Shown: positions 1-9,515, counted from the first letter of the stretch. The stretch: DNA of 64,000 nucleotides from Streptomyces sp. NBC_00878 (GCF_026341515.1 NZ_JAPEOK010000001.1:2418001-2482000), one strand, 5' to 3'. Numbers and translations are program-made. Notes: generated by a model from the sequence alone, not told the origin.

Positions 1-84
1 GGCCGGGGAGAACGTCGACGACTCGATGGCGAGCCCGGCGATCGCGATGACGGGACGGGCGACGGGGGTACGGGCTGGTGGCAT
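1..84 (-). CDS. M81 family (MlrC-like) metallopeptidase, N-terminal 28 codons only
   Basis: Only the first 28 codons lie in the window; the gene runs off the left edge. The start is ATG at 84, with a GAGGAG ribosome site just upstream on the minus strand. The visible N-terminus contains IAGLAIESSTFSP, which resembles the opening of actinobacterial M81/DUF1485 (microcystinase MlrC-like) proteins. It lies 33 bp downstream of the ROK regulator on the same strand, so the two are probably co-transcribed and divergent from the peptide-type ABC importer. The family call rests on a short segment. Substrate unknown; members are zinc enzymes thought to act on small peptides or amidated compounds. Confidence 0.6.
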   Translation of the reverse strand, partial: MPPARTPVARPVIAIAGLAIESSTFSPA

Positions 85-117
85 GGCTCCTCGCACGGTG
101 AGGGCGGTCAGGGACGG

Positions 118-1326
118 TCAGGGGTGGGTTGCGGGGGCGACGCCGCCGGTGACGGCCTGGAGGGCGTTCGCCAGGGCCCGTTGGAGCGCGAACTGGCCCG
201 CGCCGACGAGTCCCGCGTCCGCGCCGAGGCTCGTCCGCTCGATGACCAGGTGCTGGGTGACCAGCGGATGGCATCCCTCGTACAACTGGCTGCGGACGGC
301 GGCGACGAACGGTTCGAGCGTCGAGAGGAGGCCGCCGAGGTAGACGGCGTCGGGGTTGAAGAAGTTGACGTTCGCGGACAGGACCATGCCGAGGTAGCGG
401 CCGGCCTGGCGGACGGCGCGGGTGGCCTCCGGGTCGGCGTCGGAGGCGAGGCGTACGACGTCCTCGGTCGACTCGACCGCAAGGCCCCGCTCGCGCAGGA
501 TGCGGACCAGCGCGGCTCCCGAGGCGACGGTCTCCAGGCAGCCGGTGTTGCCGCAGGAGCACGGGGTGTCGCCGGCCTCGACGCGTACGTGGGTGATCTC
601 GCCGGCCGCGCCGGTGCCGCCCCGGTACAGCCGTCCGTCGGCGATGACGCCGGCGCCGATGCCGGAGCCGGTCTTCACCGTGATCGACTGGCGGCGCTCG
701 GCGGGCTGGACGCTGTGTTCGCCCACGGCCATGCAGTTGGCGTCGTTCTCGATCGCCGCCGGAACGCCGAACTGGTCCTCCAGCCAGGCCCGGACGGGGA
801 ACCTGTTCCAGCCGGGCATCCGGGCCGGGAGCGTCACGAGGCCCGACATGACGTCGACCGGACCCGGCAGGCAGAGGCCGACGCCCCGCAGCAGTTCCCG
901 GCCGTGCTGTTCGGCGAGGGCCTCCAGCGTCCGGGCAAGGCCCGGCAGCGCCGCCTCGGGCCCGTCGGCCGTCGCGACCGGCACGGTCGACACGTCGGTG
1001 AGCCCGCCACCGGGCAGTACGACGCCGACGTGGGCGTGTCTGCCGCCGAGTTCGGCCGCGACGGCGAACCCGTCGCTGCCACCGAGCCGCAGCACCTTGC
1101 GCGGACGTCCGCCGGTCGAGGACCGCGTGCCGTGCTCCGCGACCAGTCCGTGAGCCACGAGTTGACCGACCGTCAGCGAGACGGTCGACGGCGCGGCGCC
1201 GAGCAGACCGGCGAGTTCGGTGCGCGTGGTGGCCTGCCCGGAGGCGAGCAGTTCGAGGACCCGCTCGGCCAGCGAGGAGACACCCCCCGTGGGGCTTCGG
1301 CGGTGCGGCACGCTTTTTTCCACCAT
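118..1326 (-). CDS. ROK family transcriptional regulator
   Basis: A 402-residue sugar-responsive regulator. A winged-helix DNA-binding domain occupies about residues 18-75 (TRTELAGLLGAAPSTVSLTV). A ROK/actin-fold domain follows, with the END segment at 193-196 and the zinc-type motif CSCGNTGCLE at 256-265. An upstream in-frame start near 1602 would run through the promoter region; ATG at 1326 fits the family N-terminus better. It diverges from the ABC operon starting at 1548 and precedes the M81 gene. Inference: it controls both units in response to the imported ligand or to a product of the ROK kinase at 7013-8071. Confidence 0.88.
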   Translation of the reverse strand: MVEKSVPHRRSPTGGVSSLAERVLELLASGQATTRTELAGLLGAAPSTVSLTVGQLVAHGLVAEHGTRSSTGGRPRKVLRLGGSDGFAVAAELGGRHAHVGVVLPGGGLTDVSTVPVATADGPEAALPGLARTLEALAEQHGRELLRGVGLCLPGPVDVMSGLVTLPARMPGWNRFPVRAWLEDQFGVPAAIENDANCMAVGEHSVQPAERRQSITVKTGSGIGAGVIADGRLYRGGTGAAGEITHVRVEAGDTPCSCGNTGCLETVASGAALVRILRERGLAVESTEDVVRLASDADPEATRAVRQAGRYLGMVLSANVNFFNPDAVYLGGLLSTLEPFVAAVRSQLYEGCHPLVTQHLVIERTSLGADAGLVGAGQFALQRALANALQAVTGGVAPATHP

Positions 1327-1468
1327 GGACGAAGTAACTTCCGGCGTCGGGGTCTTGTCGGGGGTCTGCTGGGGTTCTGTTGAGGTTCCGGGCGACGAGC
1401 GTATGACCCCAGAGCCCCCTTCGCGCTTTTTGCAGAACGGCAGAAACAATCTTTTTACAGCGGTGCGC

Positions 1469-1484
1469 CTGTTTCTTCGAACAG
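1469..1484. promoter_or_regulatory. candidate operator in divergent ROK/ABC promoter region
   Basis: CTGTTTCTTCGAACAG is an inverted repeat (CTGTT/AACAG arms) in the 221-bp AT-richer gap between the divergent ROK regulator and the ABC operon. A related GCAGAAACA stretch lies about 25 bp upstream. Position suggests an operator for the ROK protein; binding is inferred only. Confidence 0.35.
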
Positions 1485-1547
1485 TCGGGTCGTTGACTGG
1501 CTCCGCCCCACCCCGCCCCGCCCCGCTGTTCCCTCCGGAGGAGAGCC

Positions 1548-3341
1548 ATGTCCCCTGCTCGCACGACGCTCGTCGCCTGTGCCGTCGTCTCGGCGGGCAC
1601 ACTGCTGCTCGCGGGCTGCTCCGGGACGACCGACACGTCGTCCCCGTCCCCCGACTCCATCAACTACGCGCTGCCCGCGAACTTCACGCCGAACTGGATC
1701 CTGCCGATCGGCACGGCCGCGCACCTCAACACCAACAACAGGTCCATCGCCGACAGTCTGTGGGAGCGGCTCGTCGCGTACGACGGTTCCACCGGCAAGA
1801 TCGCCTGGAACAAGAAGGCGTCCATCGCCACGGCCGCCGACTTCGCGTCCGACGGCAAGAGCGTCAAGATCACGCTGGGCGACCGCAGTTGGAGCGACGG
1901 CAAGCCGATCACCTCACGGGACGTCGAGTTCTGGTTCAACCTCATCAAGGCGAACAAGGCGGAGTGGGCGGGCTACAACCCGGGCAAGGCGCCGGACAAC
2001 TGGACCTCGTTCAAGACCGTCGACGACCGCCACTTCACGATCACCTTCGACAAGGCCTACAACTCCCAGTGGATGCTGGCCAACCAGTTCAGCGAGATCA
2101 CTCCGCTGCCGCAGCACGTGTGGGACAGGACCGACGCGTCCGCGCAGGTCGCCGACGCCGACCGGACCGCCGCCGGCGCGAAGAAAGTCTGGACGTATCT
2201 GAACTCGGCCGCGAAGAACATCTCCCGCTACGACAAGGACGCGCTGTGGAAGACCCTCAGCGGCCCGTACGCGGTCAAGTCGTTCGCCACGTCCGGCAAG
2301 GTCGTACTGGCCGCCAACAAGAAGTACGACGGCGGTGAGAAGGCGAACATCGCGACGGTGAACCTGCTCCCCTTCACCACGGCGGACGCCGAGAAGAACG
2401 CGCTGCGCTCCGGCAGCGTCGACTACGGCTACATCGAGGCCACCGACCTCGACCAGAAGGACCGGTTCACCGCGCAGGGCTACACGGTCAAGCCGTGGTC
2501 CGGCTGGGCGATCACCTACATGCCGTACAACTTCAACAACCCGGCCATGGGCGCGGTGTTCAAGCAGCTGTACGCGCGTCAGGCGGTCCAGCGGTCGATC
2601 GACCAGGCGAGCCTGGCGAAGGTCATCTTCAACGGCACGGCCGTGCCGGGCTACGGTCCGGTCCCGCAGGCGCAGGCCTCCGACTTCGTCTCGCAGGTGC
2701 AGAAGGACAACCCCTACCCGTTCTCGACGTCGGCGGCCAAGTCCCTGCTGACCGGCCATGGTTGGGAGGAGAAGGGCGGGGTCATGGTCTGTACGGACCC
2801 GGGGACCGGTGCCTCGCAGTGCGGTGAGGGCGTCGCCGAGGGAACGAAGTTCGAGATGCAGGTGCTGTCGCAGTCCGGGTCCACCGTGACCGACAACATG
2901 ATGAGCTCGATCCAGTCCTCGCTGGAGAAGACCGGCATCACGTTCTCGATCAAGACCGCGCCCGTCAACTCGGTGCTTTCGCAGACCCCGCAGTGCACGT
3001 CCGGCCAGCCGATCTGCAAGTGGCAGCTGTCGTTCTTCGGCACCGCGGGCAGCTGGTACTTCAACGCGTTCCCGACCGGCGACTCGCTGTTCCAGACCAA
3101 GGGCGGCTCGAACTTCGGCAACTACTCGAACCCCGACGTCGACAAGCTGATCACTGCTTCCACGACGTCGACCTCGTCGGAGGCCGTCCAGGACTACAGC
3201 GCGGCCCTCGCCAAGGACCTGCCGGTCATCTGGCTCCCTGCGCCGGACTACCAGATTTCCGTCGTCAAGAGCGGCCTCGGCGGCTTCTCGCAGGACTCGC
3301 TCGCCAACTTCCACCCGGCACAGTGGAAGTGGACCAAGTGA
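1548..3341 (+). CDS. ABC transporter substrate-binding lipoprotein, oligopeptide type (family 5)
   Basis: A 597-residue extracytoplasmic solute receptor of the SBP_bac_5 (OppA/DppA) family. The N-terminus is a lipoprotein signal peptide with lipobox LLAG-C at Cys24. The body carries family-5 features such as LWERLVAYDG and a W-S-D-G-K-P-I-T-S-R-D-V-E-F segment near residues 110-125. A strong GGAGGAG ribosome site precedes ATG 1548. It is the first gene of an operon with two permeases, a fused dual ATPase and a ROK kinase. The presence of the kinase and a ROK regulator suggests the ligand may be a glycosylated or amino-sugar compound rather than a plain peptide (inference). Confidence 0.92.
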   Translation: MSPARTTLVACAVVSAGTLLLAGCSGTTDTSSPSPDSINYALPANFTPNWILPIGTAAHLNTNNRSIADSLWERLVAYDGSTGKIAWNKKASIATAADFASDGKSVKITLGDRSWSDGKPITSRDVEFWFNLIKANKAEWAGYNPGKAPDNWTSFKTVDDRHFTITFDKAYNSQWMLANQFSEITPLPQHVWDRTDASAQVADADRTAAGAKKVWTYLNSAAKNISRYDKDALWKTLSGPYAVKSFATSGKVVLAANKKYDGGEKANIATVNLLPFTTADAEKNALRSGSVDYGYIEATDLDQKDRFTAQGYTVKPWSGWAITYMPYNFNNPAMGAVFKQLYARQAVQRSIDQASLAKVIFNGTAVPGYGPVPQAQASDFVSQVQKDNPYPFSTSAAKSLLTGHGWEEKGGVMVCTDPGTGASQCGEGVAEGTKFEMQVLSQSGSTVTDNMMSSIQSSLEKTGITFSIKTAPVNSVLSQTPQCTSGQPICKWQLSFFGTAGSWYFNAFPTGDSLFQTKGGSNFGNYSNPDVDKLITASTTSTSSEAVQDYSAALAKDLPVIWLPAPDYQISVVKSGLGGFSQDSLANFHPAQWKWTK

Positions 3342-3376
3342 GGACCGGGACCGGCTGAGGACCTGGGACCCAACTC

Positions 3377-4336
3377 ATGGATACCTTCGCTTACTTGACC
3401 CGGCGGGTCCTCCAGGCCCTCGTGGTGATCCTCATTGTCACGGTCGTGGTCTTCTGCCTGCTGCACGCGCTGCCCGGGGGTCCCGCACGCGGGATCCTCG
3501 GCCCGCAGGCGACGGCCCAGCAGATCGCGGCCTTCAACCACGAGCAGGGCCTGGACCGTTCGCTCCCCGTCCAGTACGCCTACTACCTGCGCACGCTGGT
3601 CCAGGGCGACCTCGGCACCTCGTACACGCTCAACGAGGGGGTCTTCCAGCTCATCGAGCAGCGGCTGCCCAAGACGCTCGTCCTGACCGTGCTGTCCGCG
3701 CTCGTCGGGCTGCTGGCGGCGATCCCGCTCGGCATGTGGCAGGCGGTGCGGCGCAACAAGCCGGTGGACTACGTCATCACCACGCTGAGCTTCGTGGCGT
3801 ACTCGACTCCCGTGTACTTCCTGGGACTTGTGCTCGTGCTCGTGTTCACCCAGTGGCTGCGCTGGTTCCCCTCGCAGGCGCCCCAGGGCGAGACGCTCGC
3901 GGACGTGTTCGCGCAGCCCGATGCGCTGGTCCTGCCGGTGGTCGCGGGGGCCGCGTCGATGGTCGCCGTGTTCAGCCGCTACATGCGCGCGGCGACGCTG
4001 GAGAACCTCCAGGAGGACTACGTACGGACCGCGCGGGCGGGCGGTTCGCGACCGCGCGCGATCCTCTGGCGGCATGTCTTCCGCAACTCCCTGACGCCCG
4101 TCGTCGCGATGCTCGGCTACTACGTGCCCGTGCTCTTCGGCGGTGCGCTCGTCGTCGAGCAGCTCTTCAACTACCCGGGGATGGGGCTGCTGTTCTGGAG
4201 TGCCGCGCAGTCCTCGGACTATCCGGTGCTGCTCGGCTGTGTGCTCGTCATCTCCGTCGCGACCGTCGTCGGCACCCTGCTGGCCGACGTCGTCCAGCGG
4301 ATCATCGACCCTCGTGTGAAGGCGGGCCGGACATGA
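3377..4336 (+). CDS. ABC transporter permease, DppB type
   Basis: A 319-residue inner-membrane permease with about six transmembrane helices. The first helix (residues about 9-30) is followed by a long extracytoplasmic loop, as is usual for DppB/OppB. The EAA-type coupling loop for the ATPase is visible around residues 210-235 (DYVRTARAGG followed by the ILWRHVFRNSL segment). It lies 35 bp after the binding-protein gene and overlaps the next permease gene by 4 bp (ATGA), so translational coupling is likely. Confidence 0.92.
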   Translation: MDTFAYLTRRVLQALVVILIVTVVVFCLLHALPGGPARGILGPQATAQQIAAFNHEQGLDRSLPVQYAYYLRTLVQGDLGTSYTLNEGVFQLIEQRLPKTLVLTVLSALVGLLAAIPLGMWQAVRRNKPVDYVITTLSFVAYSTPVYFLGLVLVLVFTQWLRWFPSQAPQGETLADVFAQPDALVLPVVAGAASMVAVFSRYMRAATLENLQEDYVRTARAGGSRPRAILWRHVFRNSLTPVVAMLGYYVPVLFGGALVVEQLFNYPGMGLLFWSAAQSSDYPVLLGCVLVISVATVVGTLLADVVQRIIDPRVKAGRT

Positions 4337-5217
4337 GTGCCGTACTCCAAACCAAGGCGCCCACACCGGAGTTGGCGACCGGGTACCGCCTCTCCGTCCG
4401 GCGGTTCGCGCGCAACAGGCTGGCGGTGGCAGGTCTGTTGGTGGTCGTCCTCTTCCTGCTCTTCTGCTTCGTGGGCCCGTGGCTGTACTCGACCGACCAG
4501 ACCCACACCCACCTCACCCAGGTGAACCTCGCGCCGAGCGGCGCGCACTGGCTCGGCACCGACGCGGTCGGGCACGACGAGCTGGGGCGGCTGATGTTCG
4601 GCGGGAAGGTGTCGCTGCTCGTCGGGCTCGCGGCCGGTCTCCTCGCGACGGTCATCGGGACCCTGTGGGGCGCGGTCGCCGGGTACGCGGGCGGCTGGGT
4701 CGACGCGGTCATGATGCGCGTCGTGGACGCCGGGATCGCCATCCCGGCGCTCTTCATCCTGCTCGTCGTCTCGGCGATCACGACCCCGGACTCGCTCGGG
4801 CTGATCCTCATCCTGGGGTTCGTGTCCTGGCTCGTCCCGTCCCGGCTCGTACGGGCGGAGACACTCACGCTGAAGAGCCGCGACTACGTGCTGACGCTCC
4901 GCGCGATCGGCGGGACGCACGGCCGGGCGATCTTCCGGCACATTCTGCCGAACTCCGTCTCGACCATCGTGGTCGCGGCGACGTTCCAGGTCGCCGACGC
5001 GATCCTGCTCGTCGCGTACGTCTCGTATCTCGGACTCGGTGTCCAGCCGCCCTCGACCGACTGGGGCGGCATGCTGTCGGCCGGGCTGACGGCCGCGTAC
5101 TCCGGGCGCTGGTGGCTGATCGTGCCGCCGGGCCTCGCGATCATCCTCGTCGTCTGCGCGTTCAACGCCGTCGGGGACGGGCTGCGGGACGCGTTCGACG
5201 TGAGGGGGCGGGCATGA
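4333..5217 (+). CDS. ABC transporter permease, DppC type
   Basis: A 294-residue partner permease. ATG 4333 overlaps the stop of the upstream permease gene. The N-terminus shows the OppC_N-like segment (RFARNRLAVAGLLVVVLF), then about five further membrane helices and the EAA loop around residues 175-200 (SRDYVLTLRAIGGTHGRAIF). The HWLGTDAVGHDELGRL motif typical of DppC/OppC lies near residue 75. It forms the heterodimeric membrane channel with the DppB-type protein. A much longer in-frame ORF from 3736 is antisense-like read-through of the previous gene and was discarded. Confidence 0.92.
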   Translation: MSAVLQTKAPTPELATGYRLSVRRFARNRLAVAGLLVVVLFLLFCFVGPWLYSTDQTHTHLTQVNLAPSGAHWLGTDAVGHDELGRLMFGGKVSLLVGLAAGLLATVIGTLWGAVAGYAGGWVDAVMMRVVDAGIAIPALFILLVVSAITTPDSLGLILILGFVSWLVPSRLVRAETLTLKSRDYVLTLRAIGGTHGRAIFRHILPNSVSTIVVAATFQVADAILLVAYVSYLGLGVQPPSTDWGGMLSAGLTAAYSGRWWLIVPPGLAIILVVCAFNAVGDGLRDAFDVRGRA

Positions 5218-7016
5218 GGACGACGACGGGGACGAGCGACATGAGCGGTGTGGGCAGTACGGGCGGCATCCTGGAGGTCGAGGACCTCGGGGTGACCTTC
5301 TCCACGGAGACGGGTGACGTGCCCGCGGTGCGCGGGGTGTCGCTGCACGTACGGCCCGGGGAGACGCTGGCGCTGGTCGGCGAGTCCGGGTCCGGGAAGT
5401 CGACGGTCGCGCTCGCCGCGATGGGGCTGCTGCCGGGGAACGCGCGGGTGTCGGGCCGGGCCTCGGTCGACGGCACGGACGTCGTGGGCGCCGCCGAGAC
5501 CGCTCTCGCGGGTTTGCGCGGGCGCACGGTCTCGATGGTGTTCCAGGAACCCGCGACCGCCCTCGATCCGCTGACCCGGATCGGGGCGCAGATCGCGGAG
5601 GTCGTACGGAACCACCGCCCGGTCTCCGCGCGCGAAGCCGCCGGAGAGGCGGTCGGGCTGCTGCGCCGGGTGGGCATCCCGGAACCCGCGAAGCGGGCGT
5701 CCGCGTACCCCTTCCAGCTCTCCGGCGGACAGCGGCAGCGCGTGGTGATCGCCATGGCGATCGCGAACTCGCCGAGCCTGCTGATCGCCGACGAGCCGAC
5801 CACCGCGCTCGACGTCACGGTCCAGGCCGAGATCCTCGACCTGCTCCGGGGACTCGCGGCGGACTCCGGCACCGGCGTCCTGCTCGTCACCCACAACATG
5901 GGCGTCGTCGCGGACTTCGCCGACCGGGTCGCGGTGATGCTGGAGGGGGAGATCGTGGAAACCGGCCCGGTGGAGGAGGTACTGCTGCGCCCGACGCACG
6001 AGTACACGCAGCGACTGCTGGCGGCCGTGCCGCGGTTGGCTGTGGCGGGGGTGGGCGGCGCGGTGCCCCGACTCCCCGCCGCCCAGCCCGTAGCCCCCGC
6101 GTCCCACCGCCGCGCCCCGGAAATCACCGCCGACCCCCGCACCCCCGCCGACGCCCCTGTCGACGCCCCTGTCGACGTCCCCGTCGTCGAACTGCGTGAC
6201 GTCTCCGTCCGGTTCGGGCGTGGAGCGCGGGCCGTGCAGGCACTCCACGGTGTCTCGCTCAGCGTGCGGCCCGGTGAAACCCTCGGGCTCGTCGGGGAGT
6301 CCGGGTCCGGCAAGTCGACGGCGGCCCGGGTCGCGCTCGGGCTCGTGGCGCCCTCCGCCGGCTCGGTGTCGCTGTTCGGTGCCGATCTCCGGCGGGCCAG
6401 GGGGCGCGGGCGCCGGGCCCTGCTCTCCGGTGTCGGTGTGGTGTTGCAGGACCCGGTGGCCTCCCTGGACGCGCGGATGAGCGTGGCCGAGTGCGTCGCC
6501 GAACCCTTGCGGGTGCACCGCCGGAGGATGCCGGCGGCCGAGCGCCGGGACCGGGTCGCGGAGGTACTCGAACGCGTGCGACTGCCCAGGGAGTTGGCGG
6601 GCCGTGGACCGCGCGAGCTGTCCGGCGGGCAACGGCAGCGGGTGAGTCTGGCCCGGGCGCTGGTGCTCGGGCCCCGGCTGCTGGTCGCCGACGAGCCGAC
6701 GAGTGCGCTCGACGTCAGCGTGCAGCGGACCGTCCTGGACGTGATCGCCGAACTCCAGGCCGAACTCGGCTTCGCCTGCCTCTTCGTCTCCCACGACCTC
6801 GCGGTCGTCCAGCGGTTCGCGCGGCGCGTCGTCGTCATGCGGGCGGGCCGGGTCGAGGAGGAGGGCGCCACCGCGACCACCCTCACCCACCCGGAGACGG
6901 ACTACACCCGCCGGCTCATCGCCGCCGTACCCGTACCCGATCCGGTGCTCCAACGCGTGCGCCGTACGGAACGACAGGCCGCGCTCGCCGCCGCAGGGAC
7001 GGAGGACCGGGCGTGA
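5214..7016 (+). CDS. fused dual ATP-binding protein of oligopeptide-type ABC importer (DppD-DppF)
   Basis: A 600-residue protein with two complete ABC ATPase domains. Each has a Walker A motif GESGSGKST (first at residues 56-64, second about 362-370), an LSGGQRQR signature, a Walker B/ADEPT motif and a switch histidine. The domains are joined by a Pro/Ala/Val-rich linker containing a short DAPVDAPVDVP repeat. Families usually encode DppD and DppF separately; fused versions are common in actinomycetes. ATG 5214 overlaps the stop of the permease gene. A second possible start is ATG 5241. It powers import through the two upstream permeases. Confidence 0.92.
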   Translation: MRTTTGTSDMSGVGSTGGILEVEDLGVTFSTETGDVPAVRGVSLHVRPGETLALVGESGSGKSTVALAAMGLLPGNARVSGRASVDGTDVVGAAETALAGLRGRTVSMVFQEPATALDPLTRIGAQIAEVVRNHRPVSAREAAGEAVGLLRRVGIPEPAKRASAYPFQLSGGQRQRVVIAMAIANSPSLLIADEPTTALDVTVQAEILDLLRGLAADSGTGVLLVTHNMGVVADFADRVAVMLEGEIVETGPVEEVLLRPTHEYTQRLLAAVPRLAVAGVGGAVPRLPAAQPVAPASHRRAPEITADPRTPADAPVDAPVDVPVVELRDVSVRFGRGARAVQALHGVSLSVRPGETLGLVGESGSGKSTAARVALGLVAPSAGSVSLFGADLRRARGRGRRALLSGVGVVLQDPVASLDARMSVAECVAEPLRVHRRRMPAAERRDRVAEVLERVRLPRELAGRGPRELSGGQRQRVSLARALVLGPRLLVADEPTSALDVSVQRTVLDVIAELQAELGFACLFVSHDLAVVQRFARRVVVMRAGRVEEEGATATTLTHPETDYTRRLIAAVPVPDPVLQRVRRTERQAALAAAGTEDRA

Positions 7017-8071
7017 CCGCACCGCAGCCGCGCCCACCCGCTCCCTCCCCCTCCCCCTCCCCCGCCCCCTCCCTCACTCCAACTCCCGCTCCCGAGGCCG
7101 CCCCCGAGGTGTTCGCCGGTGTCGACATCGGCGGCACGACCACCCTGGTCGCGCTCTGCACGCCCGAACTCGCCGTCGTGGACTGCCAGGAGGTGCCCAC
7201 CCCGGCGGCCGAGGGCGGCACGGCGATGGTCGGGGCCGCGCTCGACACCCTGGGCGTGCTCCTGGCGCGCGTACCGGCCCGGCTGCGCGCGGTCGGCGTG
7301 GGCGCAGCCGGATTGGTCGACGCCCGCGCCGGACGCGTCCTCGTGGCCAGCGACTCCTTCCGCGCCTGGGCCGGCTTCGAGGTCACGGCGACCATGGAGG
7401 CCGCGCTCGGCGTACCGGTCTTCCTGGACAACGACGTCAACGCGTTCCTGCGCGGCGAGACGTCCAAGGGCGCCGTCGTGGGCGAGCCGCACGTCCTCGG
7501 CATGACGCTCGGCACCGGAGTCGGCGGCGCGCTGTGGCTGGACGGCGCACTGTACGAGGGGCCGCACGGCGCGGCGGGCGAGGCGGGCCACATCCCGGGC
7601 TTCGGGGACCTCCCGTGCACCTGCGGTGGCCGCGGCCACCTGGAGACCCTGGCCTCCGGCCGGTCCATCGGCGCGCGGTACGGCGAACGGACCGGGCGCA
7701 GCCTGAGTGCCCGCGCCGTCGCCGAGGCTGCGGGGCGCGGCGACCCGGACGCGCTCGCCGTGTACGAGGCCGCGGGCGCGGCGGTCGCCCGCGGGATCCT
7801 GATCACCGCGGGGCTGCTGGACGTCACGACCTTCGTGATCGGCGGCGGTGTCAGCGGTGCCTGGACTCTCCTGGAGCCGTCGATCCGGGCCGCGCTCGCC
7901 GCCGAGCCGCCCGTCAGCGGCCACCCGGTCCGGGTCGTACGGACCGGTCTCGGCGGCGCGGCCGTCGCGATCGGCGCCGCGTCCCGCGCCCGTTCGGAAT
8001 CACAGGAACGTCTCGCTCCGTTCCAGCCCCTCCCCCGAGGGACCAACACGGCTACTTTCAAGAGTGGTTGA
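7013..8071 (+). CDS. ROK family sugar kinase
   Basis: A 352-residue cytosolic kinase-type ROK protein without an HTH domain. After a low-complexity Pro/Ser N-terminus (residues 5-30) come the phosphate-binding motif DIGGTTT (38-44), the LDNDVNAF catalytic-region segment near 142 and CTCGGRGHLE near 202. In the last motif the usual second cysteine pair is partly replaced by His, a common variant. The GTG start at 7013 overlaps the ATPase stop codon (GTGA). Its place as last gene of the importer operon suggests it phosphorylates the imported sugar, or a sugar freed from the ligand. Confidence 0.85.
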   Translation: MTAPQPRPPAPSPSPSPAPSLTPTPAPEAAPEVFAGVDIGGTTTLVALCTPELAVVDCQEVPTPAAEGGTAMVGAALDTLGVLLARVPARLRAVGVGAAGLVDARAGRVLVASDSFRAWAGFEVTATMEAALGVPVFLDNDVNAFLRGETSKGAVVGEPHVLGMTLGTGVGGALWLDGALYEGPHGAAGEAGHIPGFGDLPCTCGGRGHLETLASGRSIGARYGERTGRSLSARAVAEAAGRGDPDALAVYEAAGAAVARGILITAGLLDVTTFVIGGGVSGAWTLLEPSIRAALAAEPPVSGHPVRVVRTGLGGAAVAIGAASRARSESQERLAPFQPLPRGTNTATFKSG

Positions 8072-8266
8072 CCGCTTCCCACTCCACTCAAGATCAGCAA
8101 AGACAACTCAGGCCATCTGGGCGCTCACTTGACTACCGGGCGTCACACACGATTGGCTCCGGCCAGCGAAAGTCAGACAGTCGGCACACATGAACCGCCG
8201 CCGACGACACCGGCTTCACCGCTCCCCATCCGCTTGCCCGGCCGCACAGCGAGGTGCCTTACCCCC

Positions 8267-9289
8267 ATGAACATCACTCCCGCCCGTCACGTCTTCGACA
8301 GATCCGCCCGCGGCACCGCCCTGGCCTCCGCCATCGCGGCCGTCTGTCTCTTCGCGTCCGGCTGCTCCAGCTTCGGCGGATCGGACTCCGGCGCGGACAC
8401 CGACACGGCGGGCAAAGCGGGCGCCGCCGGAATCAAGGTCGCCCTGATCACCCACGCCGCCCCCAATGACGCGTTCTGGGAGCTCGTGCAGAAGGGCGCG
8501 CAGGCGGCGGCCGCCAAGGACGGCATCGCGCTGACGTACGAGAGCGACCCCGACGCCAAGGGTCAGGCGGACCTGGTGCGGGAGGCGATCGCCGACGGGG
8601 TCGACGGCATCGCGCTGACGCTGGCCAAGCCCGAGGCGATGAAGAGCGCGGTCGCCGCGGCCAAGGCGGCGGGCATTCCGGTGGTCGGCCTCAACTCCGG
8701 TATCGACGCCTGGAAGCCTCTGGGCCTGCTGCAGTACTTCGGCCAGAACGAGAGCGTCGCGGGCCAGGCCGTCGGCGACCAACTGGACACCCTCCGCGCC
8801 AAGCACGCCCTGTGCGTCATCCACGAGCGGGGCAACGTCGCCGTGGAGGCCCGCTGCGCCGGGGTGAAGAAGACGTTCGGCGGCCAGACCGACCTGCGCT
8901 ACGTGGACGGCACCGACATGGACGCGGTGACCGACTCCGTCGAGGCGGCCCTGCGGCAGGACCCGAGCATCGACGAAGTCGTCACGAACGGCGCGGGGTT
9001 CGCGCTCGCGGCGGTGAAGTCGGTGAAGGACGCGGACAGCAAGGCCAAGGTCGCCACCTTCGACCTCAACAAGGACCTGGTGAAGGCGGTCCAGAGCGGA
9101 GACGTACAGTTCGCGGTGGATCAACAGCCCTACCTTCAGGGCTATCTCGCCGTGGACTCGTTCTGGCTCTACAAGACCAACGGCAACGTCAGCGGCGGCG
9201 GAGAGGCCCCCGTGCTCACCGGACCGGCGTTCGTCACCAAGCAGAACGTCACGGCGGTGGCGAAGTTCGCGGCCAACGGAACCCGTTGA
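8267..9289 (+). CDS. orphan sugar-type ABC substrate-binding lipoprotein (periplasmic-binding protein 1 fold)
   Basis: A 340-residue protein with a lipoprotein signal ending in lipobox FASG-C at Cys33, then a RbsB-like type-1 periplasmic-binding fold (KVALITHAAPNDAFWELVQKG; PVVGLNSGIDAW; VDQQPYLQGYLAVDSFW). Such proteins bind sugars for ABC import or present them to sensors. No permease or ATPase of the ribose type lies nearby. The next genes form a conservon, so a ligand-sensing role is possible (inference). ATG 8267 is chosen because it directly precedes the signal peptide; a longer frame from 8129 lacks support. Confidence 0.82.
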   Translation: MNITPARHVFDRSARGTALASAIAAVCLFASGCSSFGGSDSGADTDTAGKAGAAGIKVALITHAAPNDAFWELVQKGAQAAAAKDGIALTYESDPDAKGQADLVREAIADGVDGIALTLAKPEAMKSAVAAAKAAGIPVVGLNSGIDAWKPLGLLQYFGQNESVAGQAVGDQLDTLRAKHALCVIHERGNVAVEARCAGVKKTFGGQTDLRYVDGTDMDAVTDSVEAALRQDPSIDEVVTNGAGFALAAVKSVKDADSKAKVATFDLNKDLVKAVQSGDVQFAVDQQPYLQGYLAVDSFWLYKTNGNVSGGGEAPVLTGPAFVTKQNVTAVAKFAANGTR

Positions 9290-9515
9290 ACCGCGGTGGC
9301 GGTCGCACCGGCCCGGTGTCGTCAGGTAACGGCGACGACAAGGTTTGGGGTACTCACGGTGCGTACGGTCACTTGTACGGATAGCATCCTGCGCATCCCC
9401 TGTGCTGTTCTGGACACGTGGCCACCAGCCGCCCTCGTCCGGCCTCTCACCCCCTCTGACCACCCGTCTTCCCTCAACCTCCCTTCCGCTCACCGCTGAT
9501 CGCCCTAGGACGACG

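Noticed and set aside
1914..3314. Long minus-strand frame opposite the ABC binding-protein gene
   Set aside because: Arg/Gly/Val-rich antisense shadow typical of high-GC DNA; no motif or ribosome site, and the plus-strand gene is certain.
4884..7037. 717-codon minus frame across the ABC ATPase gene
   Set aside because: Composition is a mirror of the real gene's codon bias; the plus frame has both Walker motifs.
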